Program-made: the position numbers and the translations under genes
Part shown: one piece after another, positions 37,527 to 46,576 of the stretch
Layout of the letters: every line of letters starts with the position of its first letter
How positions within the stretch are numbered: position 1 is the stretch's first letter
The notes under the pieces: generated by a model
The model's database searches: none
What the model was told of the DNA's origin: nothing
Seen by the model: the letters and a program-made list of their open reading frames with translations, nothing else
Assembly (NCBI RefSeq): GCF_000427405.1
Contig: NZ_KE386491.1
Location: 2,339,001-2,403,000 of the forward strand
Direction: 5' to 3'
Length of the DNA: 64,000 nt
Source: Flectobacillus major DSM 103
Lineage (GTDB): Bacteria; Bacteroidota; Bacteroidia; Cytophagales; Spirosomataceae

Positions 37527-39503
37527 TTAGTACTTAAAAGTGATTACAAACTCTGTCCCTTCCTGCTCTTTGCTCGAAACCGAAATGGTAGCATTATTCA
37601 GTTCTACAAACTTCTTTACTAGTACCAAGCCTAGTCCTATTCCTTTTTCGTTTTTTGTACCATAAGTAGAAACTTTTTTGCCTGACTCCTGAAAAATCTG
37701 TTCTAATTTAGCTTCCGACATCCCTACGCCAGTATCTTTCACCGAAACACTAATTGTTTTTTCACCCAGTAGGTAACTTACTACAATAGTACCTTCGGGT
37801 TGTGTAAATTTGATAGCATTAGCTACTAAGTTCTGAAATATAATACGTATTTGGTCGGGGTCGGCTAGGATTAGCATGGGGTTCTCATCGTGCTGATGAA
37901 CAAGCTGGATTTTCTTTTCATTGGCAACAGCCACCGATACTGCTATTACTTCATCAATAACCTGCGTCAACGACAGGCTTATCATTTCAGTTTTTAGTCC
38001 TTCTCTTTGGCTATTAGCCCATGTCAAAAGGTGTTCAAGCATAGCCGAAGTCACTGTTACCTGCTCAAAAAGTCGGTCAAACATAAATTGTTTTTCCTTT
38101 TCATTGAGCATTCCAGCCTTTATTAACTGTAATGTACCAATCATAGCACCAAAAGGGCTTCGGAGGTCGTGTGCTATAATAGAAAACAGGCGGTCTTTGG
38201 TCTGATTTGAATTATTGAGTTCATCATTTTTTTGTTCTATCAACTGCTTTTGAGCAACAATATAATCTGATTTCTTTTGCAAATCCTGATACAATTTTTT
38301 CATTCTTTCGGCCCCTCTAAAAGTCATAACCGTAATAATCATCAAAAACAAAGCTATCAATACAATAATAATAATAACCATTCGGTTGGTAGCTTGCTGT
38401 TGTTGTACGATTTGGTTCTTTTTTACCAGTACTTCATATTCAGCTTGTTTTTGCTTGAGATTGAGAGCATTGATTTCTTTTTCTTTCGATTCACTAAACA
38501 AGCTATCGCTATACTGCTTGTCCATCAAAAGATACATATAGGCTTTTCCTGAGTCGCCAAGGGCAGTATAAGACTTATAGAGTACATTCAATGCCCGTTC
38601 GATGTCCCATTTGGTATTGGTTTTTTTGGCCAACCAATACCCCTTTTGGCTATATGATACCGCCACTTTATATTTCCCTAATTTGTAATAACAGTTAGCA
38701 AGCCCCGTATAGGCAAAACTATTTTCCCAATCGTTTTGATAGGCACGATTTTGTAGTACAGAAGCATAAAATGAGATAGCCTTTTGGGTTTGGCCTTTTT
38801 GTAAATAAAAATCACCAAGCCTATTATTGGTCATGGCCAACAAATGCTCGTCATGAATTTTGGTACTAATAGATTTTGCCAAATGCAGATAATAAATAGC
38901 ACTATCCGACTTTATTTCTAAAAAACATAACCCTGCATTAAAGTAATTTCCCGCTAACTTATTCTGAATATTCAAGGCTTTATTGATACTTGCAGCTTTC
39001 AAAAATTCCTTCAATGCCAAAGTATCTTTTTCTTGAGCAAGGTATATCAACCCGATACTATTGGTAGCTGTTGCCACACCACTAATGTTTCCATTTTGGC
39101 TACTTAACTTCAATGAACGTAAGGCTTGGGTCAATGATAGGTCGTAGTTGCCTTTCATGTAGTGCATCTTAGCAATCGTTGCACAGGCTTCTGAAATACC
39201 TTTGGGATATTTTAGCGACTCTGACAAGCTCAGGGCTTTATTGGCACAAATATAGGCACTATCAGACACGGTATGTAAGTATTCATCTCCTAGAGCATTC
39301 AGGATATTGATTGCTACTGTATCTGATTGAAGCTTTCCATTAGCCGAAAGCCTCTTCCAGTCTGAAAGAAGTTGATTTATTTTTTTTTGTTGAGAAAAAA
39401 CAAAGAAAGGATATAAAAAAGAAAATACTAATAAAGTAAGGACTTTAGGGAATATAGTCTTTGTGTATATCATACCAAAACTGAATTGCTTAAACATGCA
39501 CAC
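37527..39503 (-). CDS. TPR-containing sensor histidine kinase, HisKA type
   Basis: 658 residues from 39503 (in-frame ATG at 39473 is also plausible and gives a cleaner signal peptide, ending FFVFSQQ). The periplasmic part (about 45-370) is TPR-like repeats. A TM segment (about 374-394, MVIIIIVLIALFLMIITVM) is followed by a coiled coil, a HisKA domain with SIIAHDLRSPFGAM (His445) and a HATPase_c domain with NAIKFT, DTGVGM and GIGLGLVLVKKF. No response regulator is adjacent, so it is an orphan kinase. It is a different subfamily from the HisKA_2 kinase at 31262. Confidence 0.9.
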   Translation of the reverse strand: MCMFKQFSFGMIYTKTIFPKVLTLLVFSFLYPFFVFSQQKKINQLLSDWKRLSANGKLQSDTVAINILNALGDEYLHTVSDSAYICANKALSLSESLKYPKGISEACATIAKMHYMKGNYDLSLTQALRSLKLSSQNGNISGVATATNSIGLIYLAQEKDTLALKEFLKAASINKALNIQNKLAGNYFNAGLCFLEIKSDSAIYYLHLAKSISTKIHDEHLLAMTNNRLGDFYLQKGQTQKAISFYASVLQNRAYQNDWENSFAYTGLANCYYKLGKYKVAVSYSQKGYWLAKKTNTKWDIERALNVLYKSYTALGDSGKAYMYLLMDKQYSDSLFSESKEKEINALNLKQKQAEYEVLVKKNQIVQQQQATNRMVIIIIVLIALFLMIITVMTFRGAERMKKLYQDLQKKSDYIVAQKQLIEQKNDELNNSNQTKDRLFSIIAHDLRSPFGAMIGTLQLIKAGMLNEKEKQFMFDRLFEQVTVTSAMLEHLLTWANSQREGLKTEMISLSLTQVIDEVIAVSVAVANEKKIQLVHQHDENPMLILADPDQIRIIFQNLVANAIKFTQPEGTIVVSYLLGEKTISVSVKDTGVGMSEAKLEQIFQESGKKVSTYGTKNEKGIGLGLVLVKKFVELNNATISVSSKEQEGTEFVITFKY

Positions 39504-39730
39504 TGCCTTTGATAAAATACAAGAGATATATAAATTATAAAAGAAAGTTACTCGAGTACAAAAACTTATATTCGATAACTTTCAGTAAAATAACCTTTTA
39601 AAATATCATCACAATATTTTAATTAGCTCCTCAAAACACTGTTTATCCCTTCATTTGGCGTTGTATTCATGAGCAATCAACATAGCAAAACTGGGAATAT
39701 CTTTATGTTTAGCATGTACAGGCCTCTCAT

Positions 39731-40324
39731 TTACAATAACTTGAGTGCTTCCTGAATATACCCTAATCCCTTTGCTGAATAGTCTAATTGTAAAGCAAAA
39801 CTATGCCCGTGGGCATCCATTTTCAGCAATGATTTTTTCAGAATTTCTATCACCTTTTCGGGTTCGTGTTTGGTATGAAAATCTTCGTATTGAAATTGAA
39901 GAAATACCAAACATAAAGCATTTTCTATGGTTTGCACATCGGTATCCTGTTTAATTTTTTGCTTGGTAATAATTTGTCCAACTCTTGCTATCTGAGCAGT
40001 ATCATAACCCACCTGAGCCATCAAATTACCCGCTGTTTTTGCATGAAACTTACCTAATTCTTTACGCCAAGTCAAATACCCCGCTTTTCCTGCTGGGTAG
40101 GTATTACGGGGAATTTCCCACCGCCCAATATGCTGGCTTCTTGATGCCAACAAAAGTTCGTCGTTGGCTTCTGGATTAAGTTTTAAAACCCACTCATACA
40201 AACGAAGAGCCATAAAGTATTCTTGCCGAAAAGATACTCCTTGCCAAATAAAAGTATGTGAATCTTGTTGGTTATAAGCATCAAATAGCTGAAAAGCCTG
40301 TTCTAATTTTGTCATCTGTATCAA
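39731..40324 (-). CDS. DUF4202 domain protein
   Basis: 197 residues (start at 40324, or an internal ATG at 40315). DUF4202 features: LASRSQHIGRWEIPRNTYPAGKAGYLTWR, VQTIENALCLVFLQFQYEDF and LDYSAKGLGYIQEALKLL at the end. His and Glu positions recall HD-like alpha-helical hydrolases, but no function is established to my knowledge. It is cytosolic and monocistronic. Confidence 0.88.
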   Translation of the reverse strand: MIQMTKLEQAFQLFDAYNQQDSHTFIWQGVSFRQEYFMALRLYEWVLKLNPEANDELLLASRSQHIGRWEIPRNTYPAGKAGYLTWRKELGKFHAKTAGNLMAQVGYDTAQIARVGQIITKQKIKQDTDVQTIENALCLVFLQFQYEDFHTKHEPEKVIEILKKSLLKMDAHGHSFALQLDYSAKGLGYIQEALKLL

Positions 40325-40974
40325 ACTTAAATATTCATTTGGTCAACTTAATCCAAAATTTAGCATAAAATCAAGTTTTTATCAGCACATAGCCTTATTT
40401 TATTCTTGATGTTATCCAAACTTTTATTTTTCAATAAGCTATTGTTTTATATTGACACACAAAAACGTAGTTTACCGTATGGCCATTGAATAATTGATTA
40501 TAAGACATATACCCCCTAAATTATAGGTTATCATGATTACCATTCATACCTTGATAGGATTCTAAAAATACTACTTGAGAAGTTAAGTGCAGGGCGGTAC
40601 TAAAATAACACAAGCCCTCAAAAAGGCATTGTATCAAAATTATCTTTTTCATAAGTGTGTATGTATATGTTATAACAATGCCTTTGGGGCAGTAGTTGAC
40701 CCAAACAGCTTATCTATTGGGTCATTTATTATCACATATTGGCTTAAAAATATCTATTTCCCTACTACAATCAAAGCATCTATAGCAATAAAATTTTTTA
40801 TAAAATCTTAATAACCTCAAAACACCCTGCTCCTTCCTGATATTTCCGCATTCATACTTATCAGTTCTGGACACTTCTTATCCTTCCAAATATCCAATCG
40901 TCCTTTATCTGCTAGGAAAGCTCATTTCAAAACCCCTAAATTTCATCACAAATCAACCAAAACAAATCTGTTCT
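40325..40974. other. 650-bp intergenic region upstream of pspA-terD
   Basis: A 16-bp near-palindrome (GGT at 40526, ATCATGAT centre, ACC ending 40541) is a candidate regulator site, but it lies about 430 bp from the operon. The 74-codon frame at 40587-40811 has no protein-like features. I see nothing else. Confidence 0.35.
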
Positions 40975-41772
40975 ATGTGGACGAACCTCTTAAAGAGAAT
41001 CTTCAATATCGGAAAAGCTGAAGCTCATGCTGCCCTCGATGAAATAGAAGACCCCGTAAAAATGATGAAACTAGCCGTAGGCCAATTGGAAGAGGCTATT
41101 GCTAAAGTAACCAAAGCTTTGTCGGTAGCTATGGCCAATCACCAACGACTAGCCGACGACACCGAGCAGTTTAATTTAGAATGTATTTCTTGGTATCAAA
41201 AAGCGAGATTGGCTTTGCAAAATGGACACAGTGAACTAGCTCAAAAAGCCCTTACTCAAAAAAGCTTTGCTGATAAAAAACATACTGAATATACCCTCTT
41301 GACCCAAAATTCGGCTCAAATGGTAAAACAGCTGCAAGAACAAGTAGAGGATTTGAAACTCAAACTTGACGAAACCAAAACCAAGCAACGAATCTATGCG
41401 GCCAAGGCCGAAACCGCCAAAGCTCAACAACAAATTGCGGCTTCGTTAGGAGGACTCAACCATTCGGCACTGGCCAATATGACACATTATGAAGATAAAA
41501 TAAAACAGTGGGAAGCCGAAGGGAATGCTCTGACGCAAATCAATAGTATGGAGAATCACCTTGATAAATCTTTGAGAGGTATACAACAAGAAATCAATAT
41601 TCAAGAGGATTTTGAAAGGCTACAACAAGAATTAAAAGCTCAAAAAGCGAAAGAGAAAAACCAAAAAATGGCTGACCTACAAACGAAGTTTGACGAGATG
41701 AATCAAACCCAAACACCACAAAAACAGCCTGTTGATAAACTATTAAACGATTTTTTTAATAATGCTAGCTAA
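40975..41772 (+). CDS. pspA: PspA/IM30-family membrane-stress protein
   Basis: 265 residues, nearly all helical. The N-terminal amphipathic helix (MWTNLLKRIFNIGKAEAHAALD) and the DPVKMMKLAVGQLEEAIAK segment are typical of PspA/Vipp1 ESCRT-III-like proteins that bind and stabilise stressed inner membranes. A long coiled coil follows to about residue 235, then a Gln/Lys-rich tail ending LLNDFFNNAS. It starts an operon with two TerD-family genes (92 and 12 bp spacing). There are no pspF, B or C homologues. Confidence 0.87.
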   Translation: MWTNLLKRIFNIGKAEAHAALDEIEDPVKMMKLAVGQLEEAIAKVTKALSVAMANHQRLADDTEQFNLECISWYQKARLALQNGHSELAQKALTQKSFADKKHTEYTLLTQNSAQMVKQLQEQVEDLKLKLDETKTKQRIYAAKAETAKAQQQIAASLGGLNHSALANMTHYEDKIKQWEAEGNALTQINSMENHLDKSLRGIQQEINIQEDFERLQQELKAQKAKEKNQKMADLQTKFDEMNQTQTPQKQPVDKLLNDFFNNAS

Positions 41773-41864
41773 AAGTTGAGCAATACCACATTGTCCAGAA
41801 TATTACTAAACCTACAATGGCACTACTCATTATTTATTTTTCAACTATTTAAACTTCCAAAACT

Positions 41865-42422
41865 ATGTCTATCAATCTCAAAAAAGGAGGTTCTATCAAC
41901 CTTTCAAAATCAATGACCAAACTCAATAAAGTGATGATTGGGCTTGGCTGGGAACAGAACCGTATTCCTGTCGATTTAGATGCCTCGGTATTTATTTTAG
42001 GAGCTAATGAAAAACTCTTGTCTGATGAATACTTTGTTTTTTATAATAACCTCAAATCACCCGACGGAGCGGTACAACATACAGGCGACAACCGCAATGG
42101 TTCGGTAGATGACGACGACGAAATCATTTTGGTCAACCTCGAAACCATCCACCCCAATGCTCAAGAAATAGGCATTTGTGTGTCGATTCACGAAGCCATA
42201 AACCGTGGCCATAATTTTGGGCTACTCAAAGATGCCTACATCCGTATTGTGGATGTGGCTACGCAAAAAGAAGTTATTCATTACGACTTAGATGTTTCGC
42301 ACAGCCAAGACAATGCCGTTATTTTTGCAAAAATCAAAAAAGCTGTTAATGACTGGTTTTTCTATGCCGATTCGCAAGGTTCTTTGGCCGAATTACAGGG
42401 TTTTGTTGACCAATACGTTTAA
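41865..42422 (+). CDS. TerD-family calcium-binding stress protein (1)
   Basis: 185 residues, a full-length TerD domain. Conserved segments: MSINLKKGGSINLSK, IGLGWEQN, VDLDASVFIL, SPDGAVQHTGDNRNG and DDDDEIILVNL, which carry the acidic calcium-binding positions. TerD proteins are cytosolic and act in tellurite, phage and envelope-stress resistance. It is 92 bp downstream of pspA and 12 bp upstream of a second TerD paralogue. No TerC or TerB is present in the window. Confidence 0.92.
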   Translation: MSINLKKGGSINLSKSMTKLNKVMIGLGWEQNRIPVDLDASVFILGANEKLLSDEYFVFYNNLKSPDGAVQHTGDNRNGSVDDDDEIILVNLETIHPNAQEIGICVSIHEAINRGHNFGLLKDAYIRIVDVATQKEVIHYDLDVSHSQDNAVIFAKIKKAVNDWFFYADSQGSLAELQGFVDQYV

Positions 42423-42433
42423 ACACCTTTTCT

Positions 42434-43039
42434 ATGATAAATCTTAGTAAAAACTCCCAAATATCCTTAGCCAAAAATGGTATAGACTTAAAAGAAATCA
42501 CCATTGGGTTAGACTGGGGAAGTATTCAAGAAAGCTCGTTTTGGGGCTTGCTCAAATCTACCCAAGGCGTAGATCTCGACGGCACGGTGTCGGTATTCGA
42601 TGCTCAGAAAAAAGAAATCGAAACGGTTTTTTTCAATAATTTAAGGTCAAAAGACGGGGCTATCAAACACAGTGGCGACGACCGAATAGGCGACGGGTTG
42701 GCCGACAACAAAGATAACGAGGTGATTAGTATCAACTTAGAAAAGGTAAATCCAATGGCACAGAGCATATTTATTTACCTCAATTCGTACAAACAACAAG
42801 ACTTTGCTACGATTCCTTATGTAAAAATAAAACTCGTAGAAGGTAAGAATCATAACCCTACTCAAACTTTTGCCACTTTTAGTTTGGCTAGCAACGACGC
42901 CTACAAAGGCTTTGTGTCGATGCTGATGGCAAAAATTCAGAAAGTAAATGGTCGATGGGAGTTCACGGCTTTGGGCGATGCGATTCCGTGCAAAAATATT
43001 GCCGAAACAATTCGCCTGATTAGTCAGTCGTACCTATGA
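42434..43039 (+). CDS. TerD-family calcium-binding stress protein (2)
   Basis: 201 residues. MINLSKNSQISLAKNG, VDLDGTVSVFD, RSKDGAIKHSGDDRIGD and DNEVISINL follow the TerD pattern, with an inserted loop near residues 30-45 (SIQESSFWGLLKSTQG) that makes it TerZ-like. About one third identical by eye to the TerD at 41865, so an old duplication. It is the last gene of the pspA operon and faces the toxin array convergently. Confidence 0.9.
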   Translation: MINLSKNSQISLAKNGIDLKEITIGLDWGSIQESSFWGLLKSTQGVDLDGTVSVFDAQKKEIETVFFNNLRSKDGAIKHSGDDRIGDGLADNKDNEVISINLEKVNPMAQSIFIYLNSYKQQDFATIPYVKIKLVEGKNHNPTQTFATFSLASNDAYKGFVSMLMAKIQKVNGRWEFTALGDAIPCKNIAETIRLISQSYL

Positions 43040-43210
43040 GATAAGTAGCTTTTTCGTTCAATATCGGATACATTGGTTTATATATTCTCTAAAACCATAT
43101 AGAATAACATTTATTGGCTTGGTAGATTATTGTTTCAATTATCATAATTCCAAGCCAGTAAAACCTTGGTTATTTTTTATCGTAAGTATAAATGTTTTTT
43201 TAGTCAGCAT

Positions 43211-43268
43211 CTACGGTTTTCATAGCCTCAATGGCCTGCCCAAAAGTTCCTATATAACTGCTAGGGTG
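43211..43268 (-). pseudogene. Relic of a pre-toxin core (GTFGQAIEAM region)
   Basis: On the minus strand this reads SSYIGTFGQAIEAM, matching SPGSYTGTFGQAIEAM of the orphan cassette at 48516-49652. Only about 55 nt remain, flanked by unrelated DNA and lying just downstream of the SH3 gene at 43300. It shows the cassette array once continued further left. Confidence 0.7.
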
Positions 43269-43299
43269 TCTTGTATATCAAATACGAAATTATATTCTT

Positions 43300-43965
43300 T
43301 TACTCCACATCACTATTTTTTATCCAGCCTTCGATAGTTTTTTTACCATAATAACGAATTTTGAGCCATTCTCCTTTCTCTTCTAATATCTCTACTTCAT
43401 CGCCTTTGATTAAGTACATTTTGGTGGGTATAACCCTATTACTGTATAAATAAGCTTTAATATTTTTGATATATGAAGTATAATAGAGTAGTTCTCTAAA
43501 ATAATTATACTGTTCACCAGAAAGCACCTTTATAATCCGAGAATAAGTTTCTCTATTAAGGTTTTTTTTGAAGTTAAAATCAAATATGTCAGTCCCAGAG
43601 AAAGAAAAACTTGTATCTGACGTCGAAAAATCTGGAAAATCACATAATAAAAGAGAGTCTTTTTTATTACAAAAGCACAGATATCTTCCAGAACTTCTTA
43701 AATCTGTAGCTTTCAATATCTCGTCTTTTATATTTGAGTACCCTTGAATATTTTCGCCATAACTTACTATCTCTTTATTATTTATTGTGATCAGAAATAC
43801 ACGTGGAAATTTAATCAGACTGTAATACTCTAATTTTGATGATACATCTGTCGTAACGGTACCTTTCCATATCCCTAATTCGAATATCTTTTTTGGATTT
43901 CCCACTTGCCCTTTAGCTGTAAGGGATAAAAGTATAAATAATGGTAATAAAAAAAGTTTCTTCAT
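43300..43965 (-). CDS. Secreted SH3-domain protein, immunity candidate (cassette A)
   Basis: 221 residues. The signal peptide ends LTAKGQ at about residue 20. The middle part (25-175) is not recognised. The C-terminal 45 residues are a bacterial SH3-type domain: KMYLIKGDEVEILEEKGEW then IEGWIKNSDVE, shared with the proteins at 45794 and 49755. It lies 10 bp downstream of a GH19 toxin fragment. Bacterial SH3 domains often bind cell-wall peptides, and a periplasmic location would fit protection against a peptidoglycan hydrolase. The immunity role is inference from context, repeated three times in this locus. Confidence 0.72.
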   Translation of the reverse strand: MKKLFLLPLFILLSLTAKGQVGNPKKIFELGIWKGTVTTDVSSKLEYYSLIKFPRVFLITINNKEIVSYGENIQGYSNIKDEILKATDLRSSGRYLCFCNKKDSLLLCDFPDFSTSDTSFSFSGTDIFDFNFKKNLNRETYSRIIKVLSGEQYNYFRELLYYTSYIKNIKAYLYSNRVIPTKMYLIKGDEVEILEEKGEWLKIRYYGKKTIEGWIKNSDVE

Positions 43966-43975
43966 AAAAATTAGA

Positions 43976-44782
43976 CTATTTTAAAATGTTAAATGCTCCT
44001 TTTGTAATACTTCGTCTAGAGTCATATCCATTAGGTAAACTCGGATAAATAACTCCGTTTACCTTGCCTCCAAGTTTATCAATATCAATATTTTCAATTC
44101 CATTATCAGCAAAATCATTTAACTTTTTTTTCTGCCAAAAATACATACTTGCTTTCATAGCTACATCTAGGTTAGTTGTGAGTAAATCTATATCTCTACC
44201 ATCAAATTCCATCTTATTATTAGCATTTTCGGAATCACTATTCCATAAAGTGGTAATAGTTTGATACTGTCCTTTACCTGTTAAATGAATAAACCCTTTT
44301 CCTAAAAAAGTTGAACCATCTTTGGTTGAGGCAGGGCCGTTGCCCATCCTACATGAGTAAGTATAGTCAAATAGATTACTAGAACAAACATATTTATCCT
44401 TTACTACTAAATCAGAAGTGATTTTTTTTAAGGCTGGATTACATGATTTAGGTGTCTCATCGGAATCACATTCCGTTAAATCAGATTCATATCCCTCAAA
44501 TAAATCACAGTATTTAATTTTTCCAAAAACCTCTTTGATTCTGTCTTTTGAGGAATAACAAGTACTTTCTTGGAGTTTTTTTAATCCAACTGTTTCTGTG
44601 CCTATCTGTCCTAAAAAATGTGCCATTCTCAGAGGAGTATTTATCTCAAATTTATCTGAATATTTATTAATAATACTTGCCACTTCGTCGCATCTCTCTT
44701 GTGAAGTTCCCGAAAATATCTCATGCAACTGTGCTCCAGTAATAGGGAAAGTGGCTTGATGCTCTGGAACTTTACCTCCCAA
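43976..44782 (-). CDS. GH19 chitinase/lysozyme toxin domain, orphan cassette A (disrupted 5' end)
   Basis: 268 residues from a TTG; there is no ATG and the frame continues upstream to a TAG near 44938. It is a GH19-type domain: FPITGAQLHEIFSGTSQERC, MAHFLGQIGTETVGLKKLQE with the catalytic Glu, and FLGKGFIHLTGKGQY. It is closely related to the C-terminus of the toxin at 50518-53850. Compared with that gene, the DNA between here and 45684 carries a one-base insertion near 45012 and a 79-to-2-nt replacement near 44936, so the cassette is not translated as one unit. It has no signal peptide. It is probably a silent reservoir copy or a decaying one. Confidence 0.72.
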   Translation of the reverse strand: MGGKVPEHQATFPITGAQLHEIFSGTSQERCDEVASIINKYSDKFEINTPLRMAHFLGQIGTETVGLKKLQESTCYSSKDRIKEVFGKIKYCDLFEGYESDLTECDSDETPKSCNPALKKITSDLVVKDKYVCSSNLFDYTYSCRMGNGPASTKDGSTFLGKGFIHLTGKGQYQTITTLWNSDSENANNKMEFDGRDIDLLTTNLDVAMKASMYFWQKKKLNDFADNGIENIDIDKLGGKVNGVIYPSLPNGYDSRRSITKGAFNILK

Positions 44783-44976
44783 ATATTTCCAAACGGCGTC
44801 TATTTTAATATCCTTATTTTCAGTATCCTGTATGTCTATTTTAAATTTGTTGGTAGAATTACTAATATCAAACTCTACTCCTATCGTTGTTTTCTTTTTA
44901 CTTTGGAGTACTACCTCAAAACTTGGGCTTTCTTGCTATTGTACTCTCGTTACTTTTGATGGTTCGCTTAAGTTGT

Positions 44977-45684
44977 TCAAGATTCACTATAACCGTCTGA
45001 CAGTTGCCAATCATTAAGGGGTACATTGAAAGGTGGACATCCACATTCTACACTACTGCCTGATAGTAAACCCTGAAAGTTGGTCCATGCTCGAAGATGG
45101 GTCTCTATGCTATTAGCCAAATCAGTAGTATTATCCAGAAGACCGCCTGTATCTAAACAATCTATAAGCTTTAATAGCTTCAGTTTACTGCCTATGGCAC
45201 TCTTTTTGCTGCTACTTTCCACTGCTTCAGACGACACACAGTTTTCCAGTTGGGTCAATGATGCTAAAATACTTTCGCTCTGGCTAACAAAAAGTCTCCC
45301 GTCGGTTGGTAGATTATCTATGCTACTATAACTTAAAAGCATATTACTCTTAATATCTCCGATTCCTTTTTTGCTGGCTTTACTTACACTCCCTAGTAAT
45401 TTAAGATGCTCTTGTGTGCGTTGGCTTGGGTCTTTTAATAAAGTGGATAGGCGTTTGAGTTCCTCAATGGCCTGCCCAAACGTTCCTGTATAACTCCCAG
45501 GGCTGTTTAGGGAGTTATAGAGTGCCTGTATTTGAGCATTTAAGTCGCTGCTAAGGGTGGTGTTGTCTGAGCCTATGGCTACTACATTCCCCGAAACTAT
45601 ACAACCGTATTCGCCTTCGCCTTTAAGAATACTAACTCCTTGCCATTCTACGGGGATACGCTTGCCCAAATAGGGAAAATACAA
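44977..45684 (-). pseudogene. Orphan pre-toxin fragment, cassette A
   Basis: 235 codons beginning with TTG (YFPYLGKRIPVEWQG), near-identical in DNA to 51680-52372 of the full-length toxin gene. It terminates early in PLNDWQLSDGYSES because of an extra base relative to the intact copy (around 45012). It lacks the signal peptide and the TANFOR/FnIII front. Upstream, a short replacement (about 37 nt net loss near 45692-45700) puts the remnant of the preceding coding sequence out of frame; the same lesion occurs in cassette C. Confidence 0.8.
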
Positions 45685-45761
45685 TAAACCTTGATGACTC
45701 CATTGATATAAATGGTGCTATTGACAAGGCTTGTAAATGGGGTAGTGCTATTTGGTAATTA

Positions 45762-45790
45762 AAAGAAAAGCAAGCCTTTCGACTTGCCTT
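45762..45790 (-). terminator. Terminator after the cassette B immunity gene
   Basis: GCAAG (45770-45774) pairs with CTTGC (45783-45787) and flanking A/T pairs extend the stem. On the minus strand a T-rich tail follows. A near-identical copy is at 49723-49751. Confidence 0.65.
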
Positions 45791-45793
45791 AAC

Positions 45794-46576
45794 TTATTCT
45801 ATATCACTCTTTTTTATCCAACCTTCAATGATTTTACTACCATAAAATCGTATTTTCAACCAAATATTCTTTTCTTCTAAGACCTCAACCTCATCACCCT
45901 TTTTCAAATAATTCTTCGACATAGTGTTTGGAGAAGTATAGACTAACGTTTTTAGAGACAATATATTCCTGAACCTAACTTTCTTGAAGATACTTTCTTT
46001 CTTCAAAATTTCATTAGGAACATTTTTAGCCTTTCTGAATGTAAGCCCATTTTGAGGTTGACCAGGAGTCCAACCGAACCCATACTGTACAAAAGTATCT
46101 TCATCATAAAAATCATAGTTATATAAATGAGCATCAATAATTTGTTCAGAATTACTAATAATATGAACAACATGAGCTACATTTATTTTTTTTGAAAAGT
46201 CTAATGGAACTTCAGAGGATAGAAGTTTTTTATTTTTAGCATTATTAAAAAAAATAATAATTAGACTATCGTTATCATAGTTGTTTGAAGTAAAAAAATT
46301 AAAAACAGTATCAGGTAAGAAATAGTATTGTATTGTAGAAATATTGCCTTTGAAAGCTTTAACATCTTTTGGATAAAAATTTGCTTGATATCTTATATTT
46401 TTATCAAATGTTATAAACTGTTGATAGTTCTCATATTTATATTTGGGATAAAGATTTACAGTATCTAAATACCATACATTATTTAATACTTTTTCTGTAC
46501 TGGTTTTTACTTGTGATACAACTTCTAAAGAGGAAAAAAGTAGTATCAGTATTAGAATTTGGCTTATTGTTTTCAT
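45794..46576 (-). CDS. Secreted SH3-domain protein, immunity candidate (cassette B)
   Basis: 260 residues. The signal peptide ends EVVSQ at about residue 22. The N-terminal 200 residues (rich in Tyr, Asn, Phe) are not recognised and differ from the other two SH3 proteins. The C-terminus is the shared SH3 domain (KGDEVEVLEEKNIWLKIRF then IEGWIKKSDIE). The ATG overlaps the stop of the GH19 cassette by 4 nt (ATGA type), suggesting translational coupling of toxin and immunity. A terminator follows. Confidence 0.75.
   Translation of the reverse strand: MKTISQILILILLFSSLEVVSQVKTSTEKVLNNVWYLDTVNLYPKYKYENYQQFITFDKNIRYQANFYPKDVKAFKGNISTIQYYFLPDTVFNFFTSNNYDNDSLIIIFFNNAKNKKLLSSEVPLDFSKKINVAHVVHIISNSEQIIDAHLYNYDFYDEDTFVQYGFGWTPGQPQNGLTFRKAKNVPNEILKKESIFKKVRFRNILSLKTLVYTSPNTMSKNYLKKGDEVEVLEEKNIWLKIRFYGSKIIEGWIKKSDIE

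Noticed and set aside
40587-40811. 74-codon frame upstream of pspA
   Set aside because: Poor composition, no similarity recognised, no start signal; treated as non-coding.
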